Source: ZC4RG42 sp003242425 | GTDB lineage: Bacteria > Pseudomonadota > Gammaproteobacteria > Burkholderiales > SG8-39 | Length of the DNA stretch: 60,634 nt | Direction of reading: 5' to 3' | Assembly (NCBI GenBank): GCA_937907425.1 | Contig: CALCIE010000080.1 | Coordinates: 1 to 60,634 of the forward strand | In this document: positions 51,884 to 59,967 of the stretch, one piece after another | How the letters are laid out: every line of letters starts with the position of its first letter | How positions within the stretch are numbered: the stretch's first letter is position 1 | The notes under the pieces: generated by a model | Database searches by the model: none | Seen by the model: only the letters and a program-made list of their open reading frames with translations | Told to the model about the DNA's origin: nothing | Program-made: the position numbers and the translations under genes

Positions 51884-53356
51884 CTAGGAACCGAGCGCGC
51901 GGTTGAGCAGCGTGCGGGCACGTTCGGCGACTTCGCTCGCCGTGAGGCCGAGCGGACCGGTGCCCGAAGCGGCGAGATCGTCGCCCGCCGCGCCGTGCAG
52001 ATACACCGCTGCGAGCAGCGCCTGCTCGGGCGTGGCGCCTTGCGCGATCAGCGCCGCGATCATGCCGGAGAGCACGTCGCCCATGCCCGCGCTCGCCATA
52101 CCCGGATTGCCCGTGGGGTTGATCCACCAGCGGCCGTCGGGATGGGTGCAGACGCTGCCGTTGCCTTTCAGCACCACCATGCTGCGGAAGCGTTGCGCGA
52201 GCACCAGCGCGCTGGTGACGCGGTCGGCCTGCACCTCGTTCGTCTTCTTGCCGAGCAGCCGCGCCGCTTCGGCCGGATGCGGCGTGAGTACCGTGGGCGC
52301 CTGGCGGACCTGCACCGCCGATTGCAGCACCGCGTAGGAGGCGACGAGATTGAGCGCGTCGGCGTCGAGCACCAGCGGCACATTGCTGCGCAGGGCCTGG
52401 GTGAGCACGCGTTGCGCCTGGCTGTCGGTCCCCATGCCGGGGCCGGCGGCGATGGCCGTCACCGCCGCTTCGTTGAGCAGGGCTTCGGGCTTGCGCAGCA
52501 TCAGCTCGGGCTGCACGAGATCGACTTCCGGCGCGCGTTCGCTCAACAGACCGAGGAACACCTTGCCGGCGCCGAGCCGCAACGCGGCACGACCGGCGAG
52601 CAGGCAGGCGCCCAGCATGCCGGCGGCTCCACCGATCACCGCCACACCGCCGGCGTTGCCCTTGTGGAAATTGCGCGGCCGCCGCAAGGGCAGGGCGGCG
52701 AGTACCGAATCGTCGACGAGAAAGCCGTCGCCGCCCGCCTCCTGCACGCCCAGGTCGGCGATGCGGATCTCGCCGCACACGTCCGGACCGTCGAGCGTAT
52801 AGAGGCCAGGCTTGGCGGCGATGAACGTGATGGTGTGCGTGGCCCGGAAGGTGGCGCCCAGCATCGCACCGGTGTCGGCGTGCAGGCCGGTGGGCAGATC
52901 GAGCGCGAGCCGTGGCGCACCGACGGCGTTGGCCGTTTCGATCAGTTGCGCGTACGGGCCTTCGACCGGTTGCTTGAGGCCGATGCCGAACAGGCCGTCG
53001 ATGACGAGATCGTAGGAAGCGTTGGCCGGGATGGCGGCGAGTAGGCGGCCGTCGGCGGCGTTCCATTTCGCCAGCGCCGCGCGCGCGTCCTCGCTCGGCG
53101 TCCTGCCGGGAACGGGATACACGACGTCGACGCGATGGAAGGCGCGCTTGAGATGCACCGCCGCTTCGAAGGCGTCGCCGCCGTTGTCGCCGGGACCGGC
53201 GAGCACCAGCACGGACTTGCCTTTGGGCCCCAGCAACTGTTGCGCGTATTCGGCGGCGGCGAGGCCTGCGCGTTCCATCAGGCTGGGTTGCGGACGGGCT
53301 GCTTTGGCGCGCGCTTCCAGCTCGCGCAAGGTGGCGGTGCGGTAGATCGGGGTCAT
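51884..53356 (-). CDS. nnr: Bifunctional NAD(P)H-hydrate epimerase/ADP-dependent dehydratase
   Basis: Nnr repairs hydrated NAD(P)H. The 490-residue protein fuses two domains. The N-terminal epimerase (about 1-210) shows LAGPGDNGGDAFEAAVHL and the YDLVIDGLFGIG metal and substrate site. The C-terminal ribokinase-like dehydratase (about 225-490) has AAGPGMGTDS, TPHPAEAARLLG, VLKGNGSVCTHPDG and the terminal NPGMASAGMGDVLSG. Length and order are standard. It converges on the FKBP gene with 33 bases between and is followed upstream by dadA on the same strand. Confidence 0.94.
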   Translation of the reverse strand: MTPIYRTATLRELEARAKAARPQPSLMERAGLAAAEYAQQLLGPKGKSVLVLAGPGDNGGDAFEAAVHLKRAFHRVDVVYPVPGRTPSEDARAALAKWNAADGRLLAAIPANASYDLVIDGLFGIGLKQPVEGPYAQLIETANAVGAPRLALDLPTGLHADTGAMLGATFRATHTITFIAAKPGLYTLDGPDVCGEIRIADLGVQEAGGDGFLVDDSVLAALPLRRPRNFHKGNAGGVAVIGGAAGMLGACLLAGRAALRLGAGKVFLGLLSERAPEVDLVQPELMLRKPEALLNEAAVTAIAAGPGMGTDSQAQRVLTQALRSNVPLVLDADALNLVASYAVLQSAVQVRQAPTVLTPHPAEAARLLGKKTNEVQADRVTSALVLAQRFRSMVVLKGNGSVCTHPDGRWWINPTGNPGMASAGMGDVLSGMIAALIAQGATPEQALLAAVYLHGAAGDDLAASGTGPLGLTASEVAERARTLLNRALGS

Positions 53357-53402
53357 CGGATGCGGCCTTCGATCGCGTTTCGCTCAACGATAACACCGCG
53401 CG

Positions 53403-54665
53403 TCAGCGCATGGTATGGAAGCGGTCGTAGGTCAACCCCTCGACATCGATTTCCGGCTTGCGTCCGGCCAGCAGGTCGGCCACCACCTTCGCCGCGCCGC
53501 AGGCCATGGTCCAGGTATGGAAACCGTGGCCGACGTTGAAGTGCAGGCCCGCCCAATGGCCGGGGCCGATGACGGGCGGTCCGTCCGGCGTGGCGGCATG
53601 CAGTTGCGCCGTCACGACGGCATGGCTGAAATCGGCCGCGCCGGGATACAGCCGTTCGAAGGCGTCGGCGAGCATGCGACCGCGTTCCAGATGCACTTCG
53701 GTGCCGCGCGGGCCGAGTTCGGCTCCGCCGGCCACTTGCACCCGCGCGCCGACGCGTGAGATCCAGAGCTTGTGGTGCTCGTCGACCACGCCCGTACGCG
53801 GGGCGCGGTTCGCATCGCAGATCGGCGCACTGAGCGCGTGCGTCTTGACCCGCTGCAGCGGCACCACGTAGGCGTTGTCCTGCAGCCATTGCACCGCGCC
53901 GGCGCCGAGCGCGACGACGACGTGGTCGGCCTCGATCGGCCCTGCCGTGGTTTCCACGCCCAGGATGGTGTCGCGCTCCACGATCGCCTTGCCGGCGGTG
54001 CAGCGGTAGCGGAACTTCACGCCCAGCGCTTCGGCGTGGCGCGCGAGCGCGACGGTGAAGCGCGCGCAGTCGCCGGTTTCGTCCATGGGCAGGTACAGGC
54101 CGCCGAGGAAAGGCGTGGCGGCATGCTCCAGCGCCGGATCGACCGCGAAACAGCCCACGCGGTCCAGCGCGGTGTAGGGAATGCCCAGTTCGTCGAGCAG
54201 GGGAAACTGCCGCGCGAGTTCGCGCACCTCTTCCTCGGTGCGCACCAGTTGCAGGACACCTTCGCTGTAGGCATCGTACTGGATGCCGAGCGAGCGCCGC
54301 AGCGCCTGCAACTGGTGCAGGCTGTAGCGCGCGAGCCGGTGCATGCGCGCGCGGTTGACGGCGTAGCGCTCGGGTTTGCACTGACCGGCCCACATCATGA
54401 TCCAGCGGATGAGCGACATGTCCACCCGGCCGCCGAACTTGAGCGGGCTTTCGGGCTGCACCAGCCAGTACACGGTGCGCGCGCGCATCCCCGGCGCGGC
54501 CCAGGGGGCGGCATAGCTTGGGCAGACCAGCCCGGCGTCCAGGCTTTGCGCATTCGCCGCGGGGCCGTCCTGCTGGTCGATGACGGTCACTTCATGGCCG
54601 TCGCGCGCCAACTGATAGGCAGTGGTCACGCCGGCGACGCCGGCGCCGAGAACCAGAACTTTCAT
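53403..54665 (-). CDS. dadA: D-amino acid dehydrogenase small subunit (DadA type)
   Basis: This FAD-dependent dehydrogenase oxidises D-amino acids to 2-oxo acids at the membrane, feeding electrons to quinone. The 420-residue protein begins with the FAD motif VLGAGVAGVTTAYQLARDG and has the DadA signature SLDAGLVCPSYAAPWAAPGM near residues 41-60. The late part RVQVAGGAELG and HFNVGHGFHTWTMACGAA completes the FAD site. Length is normal for DadA (E. coli 432). It is divergent from the hydantoinase gene, with 159 bases between them. Confidence 0.9.
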   Translation of the reverse strand: MKVLVLGAGVAGVTTAYQLARDGHEVTVIDQQDGPAANAQSLDAGLVCPSYAAPWAAPGMRARTVYWLVQPESPLKFGGRVDMSLIRWIMMWAGQCKPERYAVNRARMHRLARYSLHQLQALRRSLGIQYDAYSEGVLQLVRTEEEVRELARQFPLLDELGIPYTALDRVGCFAVDPALEHAATPFLGGLYLPMDETGDCARFTVALARHAEALGVKFRYRCTAGKAIVERDTILGVETTAGPIEADHVVVALGAGAVQWLQDNAYVVPLQRVKTHALSAPICDANRAPRTGVVDEHHKLWISRVGARVQVAGGAELGPRGTEVHLERGRMLADAFERLYPGAADFSHAVVTAQLHAATPDGPPVIGPGHWAGLHFNVGHGFHTWTMACGAAKVVADLLAGRKPEIDVEGLTYDRFHTMR

Positions 54666-54793
54666 CCAAGCTCGCGATACGTCAGGCGCGCGCAGTGTGT
54701 CAGCGGAACTGCCATGCGTCAACGACAGGGAAGGCGTCTGGCGGTAGAACGCATCCTGCAATCGGGAGTCCGGGCGGCGCGCTGCGCGCCGGG

Positions 54794-54804
54794 TAGAATC
54801 CCCG
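54794..54804 (+). promoter_or_regulatory. TAGAATCCCCG-type -10 element of the oxoprolinase gene
   Basis: TAGAATCCCCG lies 21 bases before the ATG at 54825 (start site about 54806). The same string is used at 30161. No clear -35 is seen. The rest of the 159-base divergent region with dadA shows nothing else I can name. Confidence 0.45.
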
Positions 54805-54824
54805 TTCCTCATCGGTGCCGGGTA

Positions 54825-57800
54825 ATGGAACAGCGTTGGCAATTCTGGATCGATCGCGGCGGGACGTTCACCGACATCGTCGCGCGCCGTCCCGACGGGA
54901 CGCTCGTCACCCACAAGCTGCTGTCCGAACATCCGGAGCGTTATGAGGACGCGGCGCTCGCCGGCATCCGCGCCCTGATGGGCGTGGCGCCCGATGCGCC
55001 CCTGCCGGCCGCAGCGATCGGCGTGGTGAAGATGGGCACCACCGTCGCCACCAACGCGCTGCTCGAACGCAAAGGCGAGCCGACCGCGCTGTTCGTGACG
55101 CGCGGCTTCCGCGACGCCTTGCGCATCGCCTACCAGAACCGCCCCGACATCTTCGCGCGCAAAATCGTCCTGCCCGAGCTGCTCTACGGCGCGGTGTACG
55201 AAATCGACGAACGCGTGGACGCGCACGGCAAGGTGCTGCGGCCGCTCGATCCCACGCAGGCGGAGGCGGCGCTGCGCGAAGCCTACGCCGCCGGCTATCG
55301 CGCGGCGGCGATCGTGTTCATGCACGGTTACCGCTACCCCGAGCACGAACGCCGGGTCGCGGAACGCGCCCGCGCGATCGGCTTCGAGCAGATCTCCACC
55401 TCGCACGAATGCTCGCCACTGATGAAATTCGTCGCGCGCGGCGACACCACGGTGGTGGACGCCTATCTCTCGCCGATCCTGCGCCGCTACGTCGAGCGGG
55501 TGGCGCACGAGCTTTCGGGCGTGCCGCTCATGTTCATGCAGTCGAACGGCGGGCTCACCTCCGCGCACAGCTTCCGCGGCAAGGACGCCATCCTCTCGGG
55601 GCCCGCGGGCGGCATCGTCGGCGTGGTGCGCACCGCGCTCGAAGCGGGCTTCGAGCGCATCATCGGCTTCGACATGGGCGGGACCTCCACCGACGTGTCG
55701 CATTTCGCCGGCAGTGATCTTTCGGCGCTGGAGCGCAGTTTCGAGACGCAGGTCGCGGGCGTGCGGGTGCGCGCGCCGATGATCGACATCCACACCGTGG
55801 CCGCGGGCGGCGGGTCGATCTGCCACTTCGACGGCAGCCGCTACCGCGTCGGACCCGATTCGGCCGGCGCCGATCCGGGGCCGGTGGCTTATCGCCGCGG
55901 CGGGCCGCTCACCGTCACCGACTGCAACATCATGCTGGGCAAGATCCAGCCGCGTCATTTTCCCGCGGTGTTCGGTCCCGCAGGCGACCAGCCGCTCGAT
56001 GCGGAAGCGGTGCGGGCCAAGTTTGCCGAGCGCGCAGAAGAGATCCGCGCTGCCACAGGCGATGACCGCACGCCCGAAGCGGTCGCCGAGGCCTATATCG
56101 CCATCGCCGTCGGCAACATGGCGAACGCGATCAAGAAGATCTCCGTCCAGCGCGGCCACGATCTCTCGCAATACACGCTGTGCAGCTTCGGCGGCGCGGG
56201 CGGGCAGCATGCCTGTCTGGTCGCGGATGCGCTCGGCATCCCGCGCATCTACATCCATCCGCTCGCGGGCGTGCTGTCGGCCTACGGCATGGGGCTCGCC
56301 GACATCACCGCGATGCGCGAGCGCAGCGTGGAAGCGCCGCTGGAGGAGGGCTCGCTCTGCCTGCTGCACGAGACGCTGGAGCAACTGGCGATCGAGGCAC
56401 GCGACGCCGTGTTGCGCCAGGGCGTGGCGCCCGAACGCATACGCGTGGTGGAACGCGTGCACCTGCGTTATGCCGGCACCGACAGTGCGCTCGTCGTGCC
56501 GGCGGGCAGTATCGAAGGCATGCGCGAGGCATTCGAGAAACTCTACCGTCAGCGTTATGCCTTCCTCATGCCGGACCGGCCGCTCGTCATCGAAGCCGCT
56601 TCGGTGGAGGCGATCGGCGCGAGCGGGGAGGCGCCCTGCCAGGCGCCGCCGCAGACCGGCGCCGCCGCACCGGAGCCGCTCGAACGCGTGCGTATGTACA
56701 GCGGCGGGCGCTGGCACGACACGCCGGTCTATGCGCGTGCGGCGCTGCGCGAACACGATGCGATCGACGGGCCGGCATTGCTGATCGAAGCGAACGCGAC
56801 CACCGTCATCGAGCCCGGCTGGCGCGGCACCTGCCGTGCGAACGGCGCGCTGGTGCTGGAACGCGTGGCGCCGCGACCCGGGCGCGTGGCGATCGGCACC
56901 CAGGCCGACCCGGTGATGCTCGAAGTCTTCAACAGCCTCTACATGTCCATCGCCGAGCAGATGGGAGCGAGGCTCGCCAGCACCGCCTATTCGGTGAACA
57001 TCAAGGAGCGGCTCGATTTCTCCTGCGCGGTGTTCGATGCCGAAGGCCGGCTGATCGCCAACGCGCCGCACGTGCCCGTGCATCTGGGTTCGATGGGCGA
57101 ATCCATCGCCAGCGTCATTCGCGCCAACGCCGGCCGCATGCGGCCGGGCGACGTGTACATGCTGAACGCGCCCTACAACGGCGGCACCCATCTGCCCGAC
57201 ATTACGGTGGTGACGCCGGTGTTCGACGAGGCAGGCGAGAAGGTGTGGTTCTACGTCGCCTCGCGCGGGCACCACGCCGACGTGGGCGGCATTACCCCCG
57301 GTTCGATGCCGGCCGACTCGCGCGTCATCGAGGACGAAGGCGTGCTGATCGACAACTTCCTGCTGGTCTCGGACGGCCGCATGCGCGAGGCGCAAACGCG
57401 CGCCTTGCTGTCCTCCGGGCCGCATCCCGCGCGCAATGTCGAACAGAATCTCGCCGATCTGCGCGCGATGATCGCCGCGAACGAAACCGGGGTGCAGGAA
57501 CTGCGCAAGATGGTGGCGCACTACGGCTTCGACGTCGTGCAGGCCTATATGGGCCATGTGCGCCGCAACGCCGAGGAAGCGGTTCGGCGCGCGATCGCGA
57601 AGCTTGCGGCGCGCGGCGGCGAGCGCTGGACGGGCAGCTTCAGTGTGGAGATGGACAGCGGCGCCGTCATCCGCGTCGCCGTCACGCTCGATGCGACCAC
57701 GCGCAGCGCAGTGATCGACTTCACCGGCACGTCGCCGCAACAGCCGAACAACTTCAATGCGCCTTATGCGGTGTGCGTGGCCGCTGTGCTGTACGTGTTC

Positions 57801-58487
57801 CGCACGCTCGTGGACGACGACATCCCGCTCAACGCCGGCTGTCTGGAGCCCTTGCGCATCATCGTGCCGGAAGGGTCGATGCTGCGTCCGCGCTATCCCG
57901 CGGCGGTGGTGGCGGGCAATGTCGAGACCTCGCAGGCGATCACCGACGCGCTCTACGGCGCGCTCGGCGTGATGGCCGCCTCGCAGGGCACGATGAACAA
58001 CTTCACCTTCGGCAATGCGCGCCATCAGTACTACGAGACCATCGCCGGCGGTTCCGGCGCCGGCGTATTGCGCTTCGGCGAACGGGGCGAAGCGCTCGAG
58101 GGGCACGACGGCGCCGATGTGGTGCAGACGCACATGACCAATTCGCGTCTCACCGATCCCGAAGTGCTGGAGTGGCGCTTCCCGGTGCTGGTGGAAAGTT
58201 TCGAGATCCGTGCGGGTTCGGGCGGGGCCGGGCGCTGGCGCGGTGGCAACGGCGGCAGGCGCCGCATCCGCTTCCTCGAACCCATGACGGCGTCCATCGT
58301 CTCCAACCGCCGCCGCATCGCGCCGCACGGTCTGGCGGGCGGCGCGGCGGGCGCATGCGGGCGCAATTACGTGGAGCGCGCAAACGGCGAGCGCGTCGAA
58401 CTGAAACCGTGCGATACGGTCGAGATGCAACCGGGCGATGTGTTCGTGATCGAGACGCCGGGCGGCGGCGGTTACGGCGCGCCCTGA
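54825..58487 (+). CDS. 5-oxoprolinase/hydantoinase family, fused A and B subunits
   Basis: The 1220-residue protein joins HyuA-like (about 1-690) and HyuB-like (about 700-1215) halves in one chain, as in 5-oxoprolinase. The A half begins with the actin/hexokinase-fold phosphate motif IDRGGTFTDIVARRPDG and has FDMGGTSTDVSHFAG and GPDSAGADPGPVAYRRGG. The B half contains VNIKERLDFSCAVFD, DVYMLNAPYNGGTHLPD, HHADVGGITPGSMP and a glycine-rich end (ETPGGGGYG). ATP-dependent opening of 5-oxoproline or a hydantoin is expected; the exact substrate is open. It lies divergent from dadA, which fits amino-acid catabolism. Confidence 0.92.
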   Translation: MEQRWQFWIDRGGTFTDIVARRPDGTLVTHKLLSEHPERYEDAALAGIRALMGVAPDAPLPAAAIGVVKMGTTVATNALLERKGEPTALFVTRGFRDALRIAYQNRPDIFARKIVLPELLYGAVYEIDERVDAHGKVLRPLDPTQAEAALREAYAAGYRAAAIVFMHGYRYPEHERRVAERARAIGFEQISTSHECSPLMKFVARGDTTVVDAYLSPILRRYVERVAHELSGVPLMFMQSNGGLTSAHSFRGKDAILSGPAGGIVGVVRTALEAGFERIIGFDMGGTSTDVSHFAGSDLSALERSFETQVAGVRVRAPMIDIHTVAAGGGSICHFDGSRYRVGPDSAGADPGPVAYRRGGPLTVTDCNIMLGKIQPRHFPAVFGPAGDQPLDAEAVRAKFAERAEEIRAATGDDRTPEAVAEAYIAIAVGNMANAIKKISVQRGHDLSQYTLCSFGGAGGQHACLVADALGIPRIYIHPLAGVLSAYGMGLADITAMRERSVEAPLEEGSLCLLHETLEQLAIEARDAVLRQGVAPERIRVVERVHLRYAGTDSALVVPAGSIEGMREAFEKLYRQRYAFLMPDRPLVIEAASVEAIGASGEAPCQAPPQTGAAAPEPLERVRMYSGGRWHDTPVYARAALREHDAIDGPALLIEANATTVIEPGWRGTCRANGALVLERVAPRPGRVAIGTQADPVMLEVFNSLYMSIAEQMGARLASTAYSVNIKERLDFSCAVFDAEGRLIANAPHVPVHLGSMGESIASVIRANAGRMRPGDVYMLNAPYNGGTHLPDITVVTPVFDEAGEKVWFYVASRGHHADVGGITPGSMPADSRVIEDEGVLIDNFLLVSDGRMREAQTRALLSSGPHPARNVEQNLADLRAMIAANETGVQELRKMVAHYGFDVVQAYMGHVRRNAEEAVRRAIAKLAARGGERWTGSFSVEMDSGAVIRVAVTLDATTRSAVIDFTGTSPQQPNNFNAPYAVCVAAVLYVFRTLVDDDIPLNAGCLEPLRIIVPEGSMLRPRYPAAVVAGNVETSQAITDALYGALGVMAASQGTMNNFTFGNARHQYYETIAGGSGAGVLRFGERGEALEGHDGADVVQTHMTNSRLTDPEVLEWRFPVLVESFEIRAGSGGAGRWRGGNGGRRRIRFLEPMTASIVSNRRRIAPHGLAGGAAGACGRNYVERANGERVELKPCDTVEMQPGDVFVIETPGGGGYGAP

Positions 58488-58491
58488 GGCC

Positions 58492-59685
58492 TCATTCGCT
58501 GCGCGAGCGCAGCCAGTCCTCCAGTTGTTCGGCCGAGAGCGGCGGACTGATGAGCTGGCCCTGGGCGAGATCGCAGCCCAGTTCGCGCAGCAGGGCGAGA
58601 TCGTCCTCGTGCTCCACGCCTTCGGCCACCGATTCCAGATTCAACTGCCGCGCCAGCTCGATGCTCGAACCGAGGATGGTGCGCAGCGTGGCGCGGTGGG
58701 CGGCGCCGCTCACGAACGAGCGGTCGATCTTGAGCTCGGTGAAGGGCATGCGTGAGAGCTGCTCCAGCGAGGAATAGCCGGTGCCGTAGTCATCGATGGC
58801 GACGCCGAAGCCCTTGAGGCGCAGGCGGGCGAGATTGCCGAGGATAGGTGCGAGGTTCTGCGCCGCCAGGCTTTCGGTCACTTCCAGCACGATGCGTTCG
58901 TGCGGCACGTCCCAGCGGTCCGCGAGGCTTGCGATGGCGTCGGCGACGTTCGCCTGCTCCAGATGGTTGAGCGACAGATTCACCGACAGCGTCCAGGTGC
59001 GGCCGGTCCGCTGCCAGCGGTGCGCCTGTTCCATGGCGTGCTCGAGCATCAGCCAGGTAAGCGGTTCGATCAGGCCGCCGCGCTCGGCGAGCGGGATGAA
59101 GCGCGCCGGCTCGATCATGCCGTATTCCGGGTGCTGCCAGCGCGCCAGGACCTCGGCCCCGGCCATGCGGCCGTCGGCGATGCGGACCTTGGGCTGGAAG
59201 TAGGGCACGATCTCCTGCGCCTCGATCGCCGCGCGCAACAGGTCCTCGGTGACGGCTTCCGGCCGCGAGGCCTCGTCCGCGCGCACGTAGGGGATGAAGC
59301 GGCGCAGCGCCGCTTCCAGCTCCTCGCGCCGGATCGGCTTCTGCAGCGTGCCGAGCACCTGCAGCCCCTGCACCCGCGCCATGGCCTCGACCGAGCCGAT
59401 CAGCGCCGGATCCATTTTGCTCGCCAGCACCAGCGCCGAGGCGAGATGCCGGCTGCCGAGATGACGGATGAACTCCACCCCGTCCATGCCCGGCATGTCG
59501 AGGTCGGAGACGATCACGTCCACCGGCTTGTTCAGGCTGCTCATGCGCGCCAGCGCCGCTTCGCCGTCGTCCGCCTCGTAGACCGTGCGCACGCCCAGGC
59601 TCATCAGCATGTCGCGCACGAGCCGGCGCTGGGCGGCGAGGTCGTCCACCACCATGGTCGAGAGCGTGGAAAGGTCTACAGGCAT
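58492..59685 (-). CDS. Response regulator with EAL phosphodiesterase domain
   Basis: The 397-residue protein has an N-terminal receiver domain (about 5-125) with acidic pair Asp14-Asp15, phospho-acceptor Asp61 in VSDLDMPGMDG, and a conserved lysine in LQKPI. A C-terminal EAL domain (about 150-395) hydrolyses c-di-GMP. The motif reads EVL rather than EAL (AEVLARWQHPEYG), a variant also found in active enzymes. NLSLNHLEQ, LEVTESL, IDDYGTGYSS, KIDRSFV and SVAEGVE are intact. The partner kinase is not in the window. It converges on the oxoprolinase gene with four bases between stops. Confidence 0.93.
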   Translation of the reverse strand: MPVDLSTLSTMVVDDLAAQRRLVRDMLMSLGVRTVYEADDGEAALARMSSLNKPVDVIVSDLDMPGMDGVEFIRHLGSRHLASALVLASKMDPALIGSVEAMARVQGLQVLGTLQKPIRREELEAALRRFIPYVRADEASRPEAVTEDLLRAAIEAQEIVPYFQPKVRIADGRMAGAEVLARWQHPEYGMIEPARFIPLAERGGLIEPLTWLMLEHAMEQAHRWQRTGRTWTLSVNLSLNHLEQANVADAIASLADRWDVPHERIVLEVTESLAAQNLAPILGNLARLRLKGFGVAIDDYGTGYSSLEQLSRMPFTELKIDRSFVSGAAHRATLRTILGSSIELARQLNLESVAEGVEHEDDLALLRELGCDLAQGQLISPPLSAEQLEDWLRSRSE

Positions 59686-59926
59686 CGAAACCCGAAATCA
59701 GCGGTCGGCGTCCTGACCGGTGCAGGCACCATGCCGGTCGGTTGCCCGGCCGGCAACGGCAGTGTGATTTTTCCTCTTTCCGACGACGAGACGCCGCGCT
59801 CCGCTTGCGTGCGATTCATGACGTTGTCATTATCCGGCGAATTTCGCCGTCACGCGAGCGGTTTGAAAAACGGAATTAACTCTCGCGTTTCGTCGGCAGG
59901 CATCGTGGCCGCGAGCCACCCGATGC

Positions 59927-59937
59927 TAGCATCCCCG
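59927..59937 (+). promoter_or_regulatory. TAGCATCCCCG, -10-like element of the last gene
   Basis: TAGCATCCCCG differs by one base from the TAGAATCCCCG used at 30161 and 54794. It puts a start about 30 bases before the ATG at 59968. The rest of the 282-base gap (59686-59967) holds nothing else that I can recognise. Confidence 0.45.
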
Positions 59938-59967
59938 GGCGCGCTCGCCCATCGGAAGTGAACATCC

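Noticed and set aside
53403..58430. A 1675-codon minus-strand frame opposite the oxoprolinase gene and continuing into dadA
   Set aside because: Only its last 420 codons (dadA) show a protein family. The rest is a shadow of the oxoprolinase gene.
58492..59685. Degenerate EAL domain (EVL instead of EAL)
   Set aside because: EVL is a known variant in active phosphodiesterases, and the other catalytic motifs are intact.
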